Part shown: one piece after another, positions 28,016 to 35,643 of the stretch | Layout of the letters: every line of letters begins with the position of its first letter | Position numbering within the stretch: position 1 is the stretch's first letter | Origin: Sporosarcina ureae | Lineage (GTDB): Bacteria > Bacillota > Bacilli > Bacillales_A > Planococcaceae | NCBI RefSeq assembly: GCF_029267015.1 | Contig: NZ_JARIEA010000051.1 | Span: 1 to 56,590, forward strand | Direction: 5' to 3' | DNA length: 56,590 nt | The notes under the pieces: model-generated | Databases searched by the model: none | Told to the model about the DNA's origin: nothing | What the model saw: only the letters and a program-made list of their open reading frames with translations | Program-made: the position numbers and the translations under genes

Positions 28016-29038
28016 ATGTCTTTCTTTAAGAAAATAAAAGATAAGATTTCAGGTACAAACGAAGCAGTAACAGAGAAGTTTAAAGATGGTCTGACAAAGA
28101 CCCGAGATTCATTTACATCGAAAGTGAATGATTTAGTATTCCGATTCCGTGTGGTTGATGAAGAATTCTTTGAAGAGCTCGAAGAAGTATTGCTTCAAGC
28201 AGATGTTGGATTTGAAACAGTCATGGAATTAATTGATTTACTGAAAGAAGAAGTACAGCGTAAAAACATTAAAGATACAACCGGTATGCAGTCACTGATA
28301 TCTGAAAAACTTGTAGAAATCTACAATTCAGGTGAAGAAGTTTCCAATGATTTGAATTTGGAAGAAGGTCGACTGAATGTAATTTTGATGGTTGGAGTGA
28401 ACGGTGTCGGTAAAACGACAACGATCGGTAAAATGGCATCACGGTTAAAAAAGGAAGGCAAAACGGTCATGCTCGCTGCTGGGGATACGTTCCGCGCAGG
28501 GGCGATAGAACAGCTTGTCGTCTGGGGAGAGCGAACGGGTGTAGAGGTCGTTCGTCAGGCTGAAGGTTCAGACCCAGCTGCGGTTATTTTTGATGCAGTT
28601 AAAGCAGCAAAGAAGCGCAATGTCGATGTTCTTATTTGTGATACCGCAGGCCGCTTACAAAATAAAGTGAACTTGATGAATGAATTGGAAAAAGTCCATC
28701 GTATCATTGGTCGAGAAATTGAAGGCGCACCTCATGAAGTGTTATTAGCATTGGATGCGACGACTGGACAAAATGCATTGATTCAAGCCCAGACATTCAA
28801 CGAGGTAACGAATGTCACAGGTATTGTATTGACAAAACTAGATGGCACGGCAAAAGGCGGTATCGTGTTGGCGATCCGTAATAAGCTTGACATACCAGTG
28901 AAATTTGTCGGTCTTGGTGAAGGTATCGATGATTTACAACCCTTCGATCCAGAGAAATATGTCTATGGATTATTTGCGGACGGATTGGAAATGGAAGATT
29001 CTAAAGAAGATGAAGAGGAAATTAAAGAAGACAAGTAA
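28016..29038 (+). CDS. ftsY: signal recognition particle receptor FtsY
   Basis: The 340-aa SRP GTPase docks ribosome-SRP complexes at the membrane. The short N-terminal region is followed by the NG domain with G1 [10 protein letters not shown] (near 128), DTAGRLQNK (G3), [10 protein letters not shown] (G4) and [14 protein letters not shown]. The acidic A domain of E. coli FtsY is absent, as usual in Firmicutes; instead the C-terminus is acidic ([14 protein letters not shown]). It forms a unit with smc. Confidence 0.97.
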   Translation: MSFFKKIKDKISGTNEAVTEKFKDGLTKTRDSFTSKVNDLVFRFRVVDEEFFEELEEVLLQADVGFETVMELIDLLKEEVQRKNIKDTTGMQSLISEKLVEIYNSGEEVSNDLNLEEGRLNVILMVGVNGVGKTTTIGKMASRLKKEGKTVMLAAGDTFRAGAIEQLVVWGERTGVEVVRQAEGSDPAAVIFDAVKAAKKRNVDVLICDTAGRLQNKVNLMNELEKVHRIIGREIEGAPHEVLLALDATTGQNALIQAQTFNEVTNVTGIVLTKLDGTAKGGIVLAIRNKLDIPVKFVGLGEGIDDLQPFDPEKYVYGLFADGLEMEDSKEDEEEIKEDK

Positions 29039-29044
29039 ATATAC

Positions 29045-29073
29045 TTGACAGTGGTGTGTATGCAGGATAATAT
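29045..29073 (+). promoter_or_regulatory. sigma-A promoter of ylxM-ffh
   Basis: A consensus TTGACA (29045-29050), a 17-nt spacer and TAATAT (29068-29073). It lies just after ftsY, giving ylxM-ffh a promoter of its own. Confidence 0.75.
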
Positions 29074-29101
29074 ATAATGGTGACTGAAGGAGGTCGTGAT
29101 C

Positions 29102-29428
29102 ATGCTTGAAAAAACGACAAGAGTGAACTTCCTCTTTGATTTTTATCAATCATTATTAACTGACAAACAACGTTTATATATGCAATTATATTATTTAGAT
29201 GATCTTTCTCTCGGTGAAATCGCAGAGCAGTACGGCGTATCGAGACAGGCTGTGTATGACAATGTTAAACGGACTGAGGCTATGCTCGAGGATTACGAGA
29301 AGAAACTCAATCTGTTCGAAAAACATGAAGGTCGTCTGGAAACCGTAGAGAAGCTAGAAAAAATGGTTCCTACTGTAAATCCAGATCGCTTCATGGAGTT
29401 GCTACATACCTTAAAGGATTTTGAATAG
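29102..29428 (+). CDS. ylxM: YlxM, helix-turn-helix SRP-associated protein
   Basis: The 108-aa protein has a sigma-70 region-4-like helix-turn-helix ([20 protein letters not shown], about 40-60) and a C-terminal helical part. It is always found next to ffh. A role in modulating SRP has been reported in streptococci, but the function in Bacillales is not firmly set. Start ATG 29102 has GGAGG 8 nt upstream; GTG 29096 lies too close to it. Confidence 0.92.
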   Translation: MLEKTTRVNFLFDFYQSLLTDKQRLYMQLYYLDDLSLGEIAEQYGVSRQAVYDNVKRTEAMLEDYEKKLNLFEKHEGRLETVEKLEKMVPTVNPDRFMELLHTLKDFE

Positions 29429-29440
29429 GGGGGATTGTCT

Positions 29441-30796
29441 ATGGCATTTGAAGGTCTAGCCGAACGCCTGCAAGGAACGATGAATAAAATCACAGGCAAA
29501 GGTAAAATCAACGAAGCTGACGTAAAAGAAATGATGCGCGAAGTTCGTTTTGCTCTAATCGAAGCGGACGTCAACTTGAAAGTCGTTAAACAGTTTGTCA
29601 AGACGGTCAGCGAACGCTCAGTAGGACAGGACGTCATGAAGAGTTTGACGCCTGGCCAGCAAGTTGTAAAAATTGTTAAAGATGAATTGACGAATCTGAT
29701 GGGCGGAGAACAAAACCCTATCCAATTCGCACGTAAATCACCTACCGTTATCATGATGGTGGGATTGCAAGGTGCCGGTAAAACCACAACGACCGGTAAG
29801 TTGGCCACGGTTTTACGCAAAAAGCATAATAAAAAACCTTTGCTTGTTGCAGCGGACATTTATCGGCCGGCAGCGATCCAACAACTTGAAACATTAGGCA
29901 AGCAAATCACAGTTCCTGTATTCTCTATGGGAACGGACCAGTCTCCTGTTGAAATTGCACATAAAGCAATGGAAGAAGCGGAACGTGAGCATAATGACGT
30001 GGTAATTATTGATACTGCGGGTCGACTTCATGTAGATGAAGCGTTAATGCAGGAATTGAAAGATATTCGTGAGTTAACGAATCCAGATGAAGTGTTCCTT
30101 GTAGTGGATGCGATGACAGGTCAAGATGCAGTCAATGTTGCGAAAAATTTCGACGATACAATCGGAATCACTGGCGTCATCCTGACAAAACTTGATGGAG
30201 ATACTCGTGGTGGTGCTGCTTTATCAATTCGTACGGTCACTGAAAAACCAATTAAGTTTGTCGGTATGGGTGAGAAGATGGACGCGCTTGAGCCATTTCA
30301 TCCAGAGCGTATGGCATCACGAATCCTTGGCATGGGCGATGTCATGTCGTTGATTGAAAAAGCACAAGAAAATGTGGATGAAGATAAAGCTAAAGAACTT
30401 GAGCAGAAGTTGCGCACACAAAGCTTCACGCTTGATGATTTTCTTGATCAGATGCAACAAGTGAAAAAGATGGGGCCACTCGACGAAATTTTAAAAATGA
30501 TGCCGGGTGCAAATAAAATCAAAGGCCTCGATAATGCCAAAGTGGATGAGAGTCAAATGGGTCGCGTAGAAGCGGTCATTTATTCCATGACACTTGCTGA
30601 ACGGGAAAGCCCGGAAATTATCAACGCGAGCCGTAAAAAAAGAATTGCGATAGGATCTGGAACTTCCACCCAGGAAGTGAACCGTTTGCTAAAGCAGTTT
30701 GAAGAAATGAAAAAAATGGTTAAGCAAATGACCAATATGCAACAAAAAGGTAAGAAGAAGGGTAAAATGCCTGGTTTTGATGCGTTTTTTAAATAA
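29441..30796 (+). CDS. ffh: signal recognition particle protein Ffh (SRP54)
   Basis: The 451-aa GTPase binds signal peptides and scRNA. The NG domain has GLQGAGKTTTTGKLA near 107, DTAGRLHVD, TKLDGDTRGGA and GMGEKMDALEPF. The methionine-rich M domain starts at about 300 and contains the RNA-binding IKSRKKR-like segment NASRKKRIAIGSGTS. Start ATG 29441 lies 7 nt after AGGGGGG. Confidence 0.97.
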   Translation: MAFEGLAERLQGTMNKITGKGKINEADVKEMMREVRFALIEADVNLKVVKQFVKTVSERSVGQDVMKSLTPGQQVVKIVKDELTNLMGGEQNPIQFARKSPTVIMMVGLQGAGKTTTTGKLATVLRKKHNKKPLLVAADIYRPAAIQQLETLGKQITVPVFSMGTDQSPVEIAHKAMEEAEREHNDVVIIDTAGRLHVDEALMQELKDIRELTNPDEVFLVVDAMTGQDAVNVAKNFDDTIGITGVILTKLDGDTRGGAALSIRTVTEKPIKFVGMGEKMDALEPFHPERMASRILGMGDVMSLIEKAQENVDEDKAKELEQKLRTQSFTLDDFLDQMQQVKKMGPLDEILKMMPGANKIKGLDNAKVDESQMGRVEAVIYSMTLAERESPEIINASRKKRIAIGSGTSTQEVNRLLKQFEEMKKMVKQMTNMQQKGKKKGKMPGFDAFFK

Positions 30797-30821
30797 AATA
30801 GAGGGTGTTAAGAAAAAAACC

Positions 30822-30850
30822 TTTACAAACAAATAAAACCTTGGTAATAT
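30822..30850 (+). promoter_or_regulatory. sigma-A promoter of rpsP
   Basis: TTTACA (30822-30827), a 17-nt spacer and TAATAT (30845-30850), 38 nt before rpsP. It uses the same -10 variant as the ylxM promoter. Confidence 0.7.
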
Positions 30851-30888
30851 ACTATCTTGTGTGAAACTATTCGGAGGTGTAGATAATA

Positions 30889-31161
30889 ATGGCAGTTAAA
30901 ATTCGTCTAAAACGTATGGGAGCTAAGAGATCTCCTTTTTATCGTATTGTAGTAGCTGATGCACGTGCACCACGTGACGGCCGTCAAATCGATCAGGTTG
31001 GTACATACAACCCACTTACAAAACCAGCAACAGTTAAGATCGATGAAGAATTGGCTTTGAAATGGCTTCAAGATGGCGCTAAACCATCTGATACAGTTCG
31101 TAACTTGTTCTCAGAACAAGGTATCATGGAAAAATTCCATAACGCTAAATACAGCAAGTAA
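30889..31161 (+). CDS. rpsP: 30S ribosomal protein S16
   Basis: The 90-aa protein [20 protein letters not shown] with [12 protein letters not shown] and the YNPLTKPA segment is canonical S16, needed for 30S assembly. GGAGGTG precedes the ATG. It begins the unit rpsP-khpA. Confidence 0.98.
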   Translation: MAVKIRLKRMGAKRSPFYRIVVADARAPRDGRQIDQVGTYNPLTKPATVKIDEELALKWLQDGAKPSDTVRNLFSEQGIMEKFHNAKYSK

Positions 31162-31176
31162 TTTGGAGGGGTGGAC

Positions 31177-31410
31177 ATGAAGCAGCTGATTGAAACAATT
31201 GTAAAACCGTTAGTCGATTACCCAGATGACGTGAAAGTGGTATCTGAAGAACAATCTCAACGAGTCGTTTATCAGTTATCAGTGAATGCGGAAGACATGG
31301 GTAAAGTGATCGGGAAGCAAGGTCGTGTGGCAAAAGCGATCCGTACGATTGTTTACTCAGCAGCAGGCAGCCACCACGGCAAAAAAGTGTATTTGGATAT
31401 CTTGGATTGA
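31177..31410 (+). CDS. khpA: KhpA, small KH-domain RNA-binding protein (YlqC)
   Basis: The 77-aa single KH domain carries the GxxG loop in [14 protein letters not shown]. KhpA pairs with KhpB (Jag) in other Firmicutes and affects cell division and RNA levels. Start ATG 31177 follows GGAGGGG; GTG 31171 is inside the ribosome site. A terminator follows within 4 nt of the stop. The B. subtilis neighbour ylqD is missing. Confidence 0.93.
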   Translation: MKQLIETIVKPLVDYPDDVKVVSEEQSQRVVYQLSVNAEDMGKVIGKQGRVAKAIRTIVYSAAGSHHGKKVYLDILD

Positions 31411-31413
31411 TCC

Positions 31414-31447
31414 AAAAGGAAGGAGCCCCGGTTCCTTCCTTTTTTTG
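31414..31447 (+). terminator. intrinsic terminator after khpA
   Basis: AAGGAAGGA pairs with TCCTTCCTT, followed by TTTTTT, ending about 40 nt before rimM. rimM-trmD must depend on partial read-through or on a promoter I do not see clearly. Confidence 0.85.
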
Positions 31448-31487
31448 CACGTATAAATACTTTTATTCATACATTGGAGGCGAAATA

Positions 31488-32003
31488 ATGGAATGGTTTA
31501 ATGTAGGCACGATCGTGAATACCCATGGTATCAAAGGTGAAGTCCGTGTAATGTCCAAAACAGATTTTCCGGATGAGCGATATGAAGTGGGAAGTGAGCT
31601 CGCGATTTTCATGCCGAAAGTAAAAGCTCCTACTTTTGTGAAAGTAACAAGTCACCGCAAGCATAAAAACTTTGATTTGCTTACGTTCGAAGGTTATCCA
31701 AACATCAATGACGTCGAAAAGTTTCGTGACGGCGTAATTAAAGTATCTGAGAAAGAATTAACAGAACTTGAGGAAAATGAGTTTTACTATCATGAAATCA
31801 TTGGATGTCGTGTGATTACAGAAACAGGAGAAGAGATCGGCACGGTTTCTGAAATTATTGAAACAGGTGCAAATGATGTGTGGGAAGTAACACCAGCTGA
31901 AGGTAAGCCGCATTATATCCCGTATATCGAAGATGTTGTAAAAGACATCGATATCGATGAGCAAGTCATCAAAATTGAACTAATGGACGGATTACTTTCA
32001 TGA
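31488..32003 (+). CDS. rimM: ribosome maturation factor RimM
   Basis: The 171-aa protein helps assemble the 30S head and binds S19. The N-terminal barrel ([20 protein letters not shown]) is followed by a PRC-barrel domain ([18 protein letters not shown], then NDVWEV and YIPYIEDVV). Start ATG 31488 follows TTGGAGG. A longer frame begins at 31407 but would run through the khpA terminator. It overlaps trmD. Confidence 0.95.
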   Translation: MEWFNVGTIVNTHGIKGEVRVMSKTDFPDERYEVGSELAIFMPKVKAPTFVKVTSHRKHKNFDLLTFEGYPNINDVEKFRDGVIKVSEKELTELEENEFYYHEIIGCRVITETGEEIGTVSEIIETGANDVWEVTPAEGKPHYIPYIEDVVKDIDIDEQVIKIELMDGLLS

Positions 32004-32740
32004 TGAAAATTGATATCCTGTCTTTGTTCCCTGAAATGTTTGAAGGTGTACTTCATTCCTCTATCATGAAGAAAGCGCAAGAACAACAGGCCGCATCCTT
32101 TCAGGTGACGGATTTTCGTGACTACGCAACAAATAAACATAGAAAAGTGGATGACTATCCTTATGGAGGCGGTGCGGGGATGGTATTAAAACCCGAACCT
32201 CTCTTTGCTGCTGTAGAAGACGTCACTTGCACTAGCGACAGTAAACCGCGTGTGATCTTAATGTGTCCACAAGGTGAGCGATTTACGCAAAAGAAGGCAG
32301 AAGAACTTGCCGAAGCGCAGCATCTAGTGTTTATCTGTGGCCACTATGAAGGATATGATGAGAGAATCCGTGAACATTTAGTGACTGATGAGATATCACT
32401 TGGTGACTTTGTACTGACAGGCGGAGAAGTTGCCTCCATGGCAATCATTGATAGTGTAGTACGGTTACTCCCTGATGTTCTTGGGAACGACCAGTCGGCT
32501 GTCCACGACTCTTTTTCGACGGGGATGCTGGAACATCCACAATATACTCGACCTGCTACATTCAACGGCCTTGAAGTGCCTCCTGTGCTGTTATCGGGCA
32601 ATCACGCAGAGATTGAGAAGTGGAGAGAAGAGCAAGCATTCCTCCGCACTGCAGAGCGTCGTCCTGAACTTCTTGAAGATGCACCATTAACGAAACATCA
32701 ACAAAAACTCTTTCAACAATGGAAGCATAAAAGAGGCTGA
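32000..32740 (+). CDS. trmD: tRNA (guanine-37-N1)-methyltransferase TrmD
   Basis: The 246-aa SPOUT enzyme makes m1G37, which prevents +1 frameshifting. It shows [30 protein letters not shown] and the trefoil-knot SAM site with [10 protein letters not shown] and [18 protein letters not shown] 32000 overlaps the rimM stop; ATG 32003 is an equally possible start. Confidence 0.96.
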   Translation: MMKIDILSLFPEMFEGVLHSSIMKKAQEQQAASFQVTDFRDYATNKHRKVDDYPYGGGAGMVLKPEPLFAAVEDVTCTSDSKPRVILMCPQGERFTQKKAEELAEAQHLVFICGHYEGYDERIREHLVTDEISLGDFVLTGGEVASMAIIDSVVRLLPDVLGNDQSAVHDSFSTGMLEHPQYTRPATFNGLEVPPVLLSGNHAEIEKWREEQAFLRTAERRPELLEDAPLTKHQQKLFQQWKHKRG

Positions 32741-32746
32741 ATTTGC

Positions 32747-32775
32747 TTGATTCGTTAACAGGCATATGCTATGAT
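32747..32775 (+). promoter_or_regulatory. sigma-A promoter of rplS
   Basis: TTGATT (32747-32752), a 17-nt spacer and TATGAT (32770-32775) preceded by TGC, an extended -10. Confidence 0.75.
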
Positions 32776-32780
32776 TTACT

Positions 32781-32850
32781 AAGCGCTTTTTAAGAGCGCC
32801 TATTTTACTGTTGTTCCGCTGCAATTCAAGACGTGCAAGAACATCAGAAA
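32781..32850 (+). ncRNA. structured rplS leader (candidate L19 leader)
   Basis: Between the promoter and rplS lie two pairable parts: GCGCT/AGAGCGC around 32784-32799, and CTGTTGTTC with GAACATCAG (about 32808-32850) enclosing a TGCA...TGCA segment. Position and layout fit the ribosomal protein L19 leader known from Firmicutes, thought to be an autoregulatory element. I assign the family by position and pairing only. Confidence 0.5.
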
Positions 32851-32866
32851 AGAAGGAGAGAAAAAC

Positions 32867-33211
32867 ATGCAAAAACTAATTGCAGATATTACAAAAGATC
32901 AGTTACGCACTGAACACCCTTCATTCCGTCCTGGCGACACACTTCGCTTGCACGTGAAGATCATCGAGGGAACTCGTGAGCGTATCCAGTTATTCGAAGG
33001 AATCGTTATTAAGCGTCGTGGTGGCGGAATTAGCGAAACTTTCACAGTACGTAAAATTTCAAACGGTGTTGGAGTGGAGCGTACATTCCCATTACACACA
33101 CCTAAACTAGCTCAAATTGAAGTAACTCGTCGCGGTAAAGTTCGTCGTGCGAAGTTGTACTACCTACGTAAGCTACGCGGTAAAGCAGCTCGTATCAAAG
33201 AACTACGCTAA
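32867..33211 (+). CDS. rplS: 50S ribosomal protein L19
   Basis: The 114-aa protein shows [40 protein letters not shown] and [11 protein letters not shown], all canonical for L19 at the subunit interface. GAAGGAGAG precedes the ATG. It is a single-gene unit between its own promoter and a terminator. Confidence 0.98.
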   Translation: MQKLIADITKDQLRTEHPSFRPGDTLRLHVKIIEGTRERIQLFEGIVIKRRGGGISETFTVRKISNGVGVERTFPLHTPKLAQIEVTRRGKVRRAKLYYLRKLRGKAARIKELR

Positions 33212-33228
33212 TAAGATAAACAGAAACG

Positions 33229-33261
33229 AAGGGGGCCTTGCACTTGGCCTCCTTTCTTTTT
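33229..33261 (+). terminator. intrinsic terminator after rplS
   Basis: AAGGGGGCC pairs with GGCCTCCTT, followed by TCTTTTT. Confidence 0.8.
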
Positions 33262-33288
33262 GCTCAGAAAGACAATTGACTGTACAAT
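33260..33288 (+). promoter_or_regulatory. promoter candidate of lepB-rbgA
   Basis: TTGCTC (33260-33265), a 17-nt spacer and TACAAT (33283-33288) preceded by TG. It overlaps the end of the rplS terminator. Confidence 0.55.
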
Positions 33289-33317
33289 AATAACAGACAA
33301 GGCAGGAGGCTGGATTG

Positions 33318-33881
33318 ATGGAAGAGAAAAAAACGAGAAGTGAAGGATTAGAATGGATTAAAGCACTGTTAATAGCGTTTGGATTAGCCGCCATTATTCG
33401 TATCTTTTTATTCACACCAATCGTTGTTGACGGTATTTCCATGATGCCAACATTGGAACATGGAGATCGTATGATCGTCAATAAAATCGGTTACACGATT
33501 GGTGAACCACATCGCTTTGATATCGTAGTATTCCACGCACCTGAGCAGAAGGATTATATTAAACGTGTAATCGGTCTGCCAGGAGACACAGTAGAGTATA
33601 AAGATGATGTACTATATGTAAATGATAAAGCGTATGAAGAACCATATCTGGATCAATACAAATCAGAGGTTCAAGATGGAACGCTGACGGAAGATTTCAC
33701 ACTGCAAGACGTGCCGCAAATCGATGCCCAAACTGTGCCTGAAGATCACATATTTGTAATGGGCGATAACCGTCGGAAGAGTAAAGATTCTAGACATATT
33801 GGAGCCGTATCAATCGATGAAGTAATCGGTAGTACGAGTGTAGTATTCTGGCCGATTAAAGATTTCGGTCTTGTGAAATAA
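33318..33881 (+). CDS. lepB: type I signal peptidase
   Basis: The 187-aa membrane protease cleaves Sec and Tat signal peptides outside the membrane. One N-terminal transmembrane helix (about 14-33) is followed by the Ser-Lys dyad: Ser41 in DGISMMPTL and Lys82 in YIKRVIGLPGD. The later box MGDNRRKSKDSR is present. A single helix is typical of Firmicutes SipS-type enzymes. Start ATG 33318 follows GGAGG. Its place between rplS and rbgA is common in Planococcaceae and the B. cereus group but not in B. subtilis. Confidence 0.95.
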   Translation: MEEKKTRSEGLEWIKALLIAFGLAAIIRIFLFTPIVVDGISMMPTLEHGDRMIVNKIGYTIGEPHRFDIVVFHAPEQKDYIKRVIGLPGDTVEYKDDVLYVNDKAYEEPYLDQYKSEVQDGTLTEDFTLQDVPQIDAQTVPEDHIFVMGDNRRKSKDSRHIGAVSIDEVIGSTSVVFWPIKDFGLVK

Positions 33882-33899
33882 CGAAAGGGGGCAATTCGA

Positions 33900-34754
33900 A
33901 TGACTATTCAATGGTTTCCAGGCCATATGGCGAAAGCGAGACGGGAAGTCACAGAAAAACTGAAGTTAGTCGATATAGTATTTGAATTAATAGATGCGAG
34001 ACTGCCACTTTCTTCACGTAATCCCATGATAGACGAAGTAACTCAGCATAAACCAAGACTGCTTATTTTGAATAAAATGGACTTGGCTGATGAAATGCAA
34101 ACGAAGCGTTGGATTACATACTTTGAGAAGCAAGGCTTACGTACAGTCGCGATCAATTCATTTGAAGGCAAAGGCCTACAAACGGTTACAAAAGCGGCAA
34201 AAGAAATCTTGCAACCGAAGTATGACCGTATGAAGCAACGTGGCATACGTCCTGGCGCAATCCGTGCAATGATTGTCGGCATACCGAACGTGGGGAAATC
34301 TACTTTAATTAATCGATTAGCGAAGAAAAACATCGCGAAAACTGGCAATAAACCAGGTGTAACAAAAGCACAACAATGGATTAAATTCGAAAAAGAACTA
34401 GAACTTCTTGATACACCAGGTGTATTGTGGCCGAAGTTTGAAGATCAACAAGTGGGTTATAAACTGGCATTAACAGGTGCGATCAAGGATTCTGTATTAA
34501 ATATGGAAGAGCTAGCGGTCTATGCACTTAAGTTTTTAGAATCCCATTACCCCGATAGATTAGCACAGCGCTACGAAATGACAACGGTGGGGGACAATAT
34601 TCAAACATTGTTTGATAAAATCGGTGAACGTAGAAAAGTATATGGAGTTGGCGGAGAAATTGATTATGATAAAGTAGCAGAAATGATCGTACAAGATATC
34701 CGCGACCAGCAAGTAGGCAAATTAACATTCGATTTTCCTGAGGAATTTGAATAA
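33900..34754 (+). CDS. rbgA: 50S assembly GTPase RbgA (YlqF)
   Basis: The 284-aa circularly permuted GTPase is needed for late 50S assembly. Motif order is G4 NKMDLAD, G1 [10 protein letters not shown]3 DTPGVLWP, and the N-terminus [16 protein letters not shown] contains the conserved His region used in catalysis. The C-terminal helical domain is intact. GGGGG precedes the ATG. Confidence 0.96.
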   Translation: MTIQWFPGHMAKARREVTEKLKLVDIVFELIDARLPLSSRNPMIDEVTQHKPRLLILNKMDLADEMQTKRWITYFEKQGLRTVAINSFEGKGLQTVTKAAKEILQPKYDRMKQRGIRPGAIRAMIVGIPNVGKSTLINRLAKKNIAKTGNKPGVTKAQQWIKFEKELELLDTPGVLWPKFEDQQVGYKLALTGAIKDSVLNMEELAVYALKFLESHYPDRLAQRYEMTTVGDNIQTLFDKIGERRKVYGVGGEIDYDKVAEMIVQDIRDQQVGKLTFDFPEEFE

Positions 34755-34758
34755 TCAG

Positions 34759-34801
34759 AAGCAACGGCTAGGAACTCAGTTTCCGAACCGTTGCTTTTTT
34801 G
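34759..34801 (+). terminator. intrinsic terminator after rbgA
   Basis: AAGCAACGG pairs with CCGTTGCTT, with an inner GGAA/TTCC pairing, followed by TTTTTT. Confidence 0.9.
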
Positions 34802-34869
34802 TCGAAAAAATCATTTAGAAACCGATATACTATATAGACAAACATATTTCAGATGGACAGGTGAAGTAA

Positions 34870-35643
34870 ATGACAACGATACAGCAAATAAAAGATCAAT
34901 TGGTAGAATTACAAGAACCGAATGAGTGGCTTACAGAGCTAGAAAACGACACTAGAAAAGGTGTCCAGCAAGCGATTATTCAATGGCGCGCTCGATATAA
35001 TAAAAAGCAGGCACTCATTCAAGAATTTCAAAAGAAAAAAGACTTTGATGATGCGTATAAATCCACACAAGTCTTGTTATTGGCAGGAATTGATGAAGCG
35101 GGAAGGGGACCTCTAGCAGGGCCGGTAGTAACGGCAGCTGTTATTCTACCGGAAGATTGTTCTGCTCTCATTGGAGTAGATGATTCGAAGAAGATTTCTA
35201 AAGAGAAACGACAGGAATTCGCTCAGCTAATTAAAGAACAGGCTGTAGCATACTCCATACACGTTCAATCGGCAAAAGCGATAGATGATTTGAATATTTA
35301 TCAAGCGACAAAACAATCAATGGAGACAGCTGTAAGTCAACTAGAGATAGCTCCTCATGCAGTAGTGGCTGATGCAATGAATTTACACACCCCGTGTCCG
35401 TGTTACTCCGTCATCAAAGGAGACGAAAAAAGCTTAACTATCGCAGCCGCTTCTATATTAGCTAAAACAACCCGTGATGCCCTGATGAATGAATTACACG
35501 AAGAGTTTCCCTGGTATGCATTTAATGAAAATGCGGGATATGGAACAGCAAAACATTTACAAGGGCTTGAAACACATGGGTATTGCGAACATCATCGTAA
35601 AACATTTGAGCCAATCAAAACAATGTGGAGGGATCGACAATGA
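34870..35643 (+). CDS. rnhB: ribonuclease HII
   Basis: The 257-aa enzyme cuts RNA in RNA-DNA hybrids and removes single ribonucleotides. The catalytic motif GIDEAGRGPLAGPVV (near 75) is followed by DDSKKISKEKR, the later acidic residue in VVADAMN, and GYGTAKHLQGLETHG. The roughly 70-residue N-terminal extension before the catalytic domain is normal for Bacillales RnhB. It overlaps the next gene by 4 nt (ATGA). Confidence 0.95.
   Translation: MTTIQQIKDQLVELQEPNEWLTELENDTRKGVQQAIIQWRARYNKKQALIQEFQKKKDFDDAYKSTQVLLLAGIDEAGRGPLAGPVVTAAVILPEDCSALIGVDDSKKISKEKRQEFAQLIKEQAVAYSIHVQSAKAIDDLNIYQATKQSMETAVSQLEIAPHAVVADAMNLHTPCPCYSVIKGDEKSLTIAAASILAKTTRDALMNELHEEFPWYAFNENAGYGTAKHLQGLETHGYCEHHRKTFEPIKTMWRDRQ

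Noticed and set aside
29293..29859. 188-residue minus-strand frame across ylxM/ffh
   Set aside because: It is antisense to conserved SRP genes and rich in Ser/Thr/Ile/Val, as expected from the complementary strand.
31407..31487. N-terminal extension of RimM from 31407
   Set aside because: It would be translated through the khpA terminator hairpin. ATG 31488 has TTGGAGG and matches the family start.
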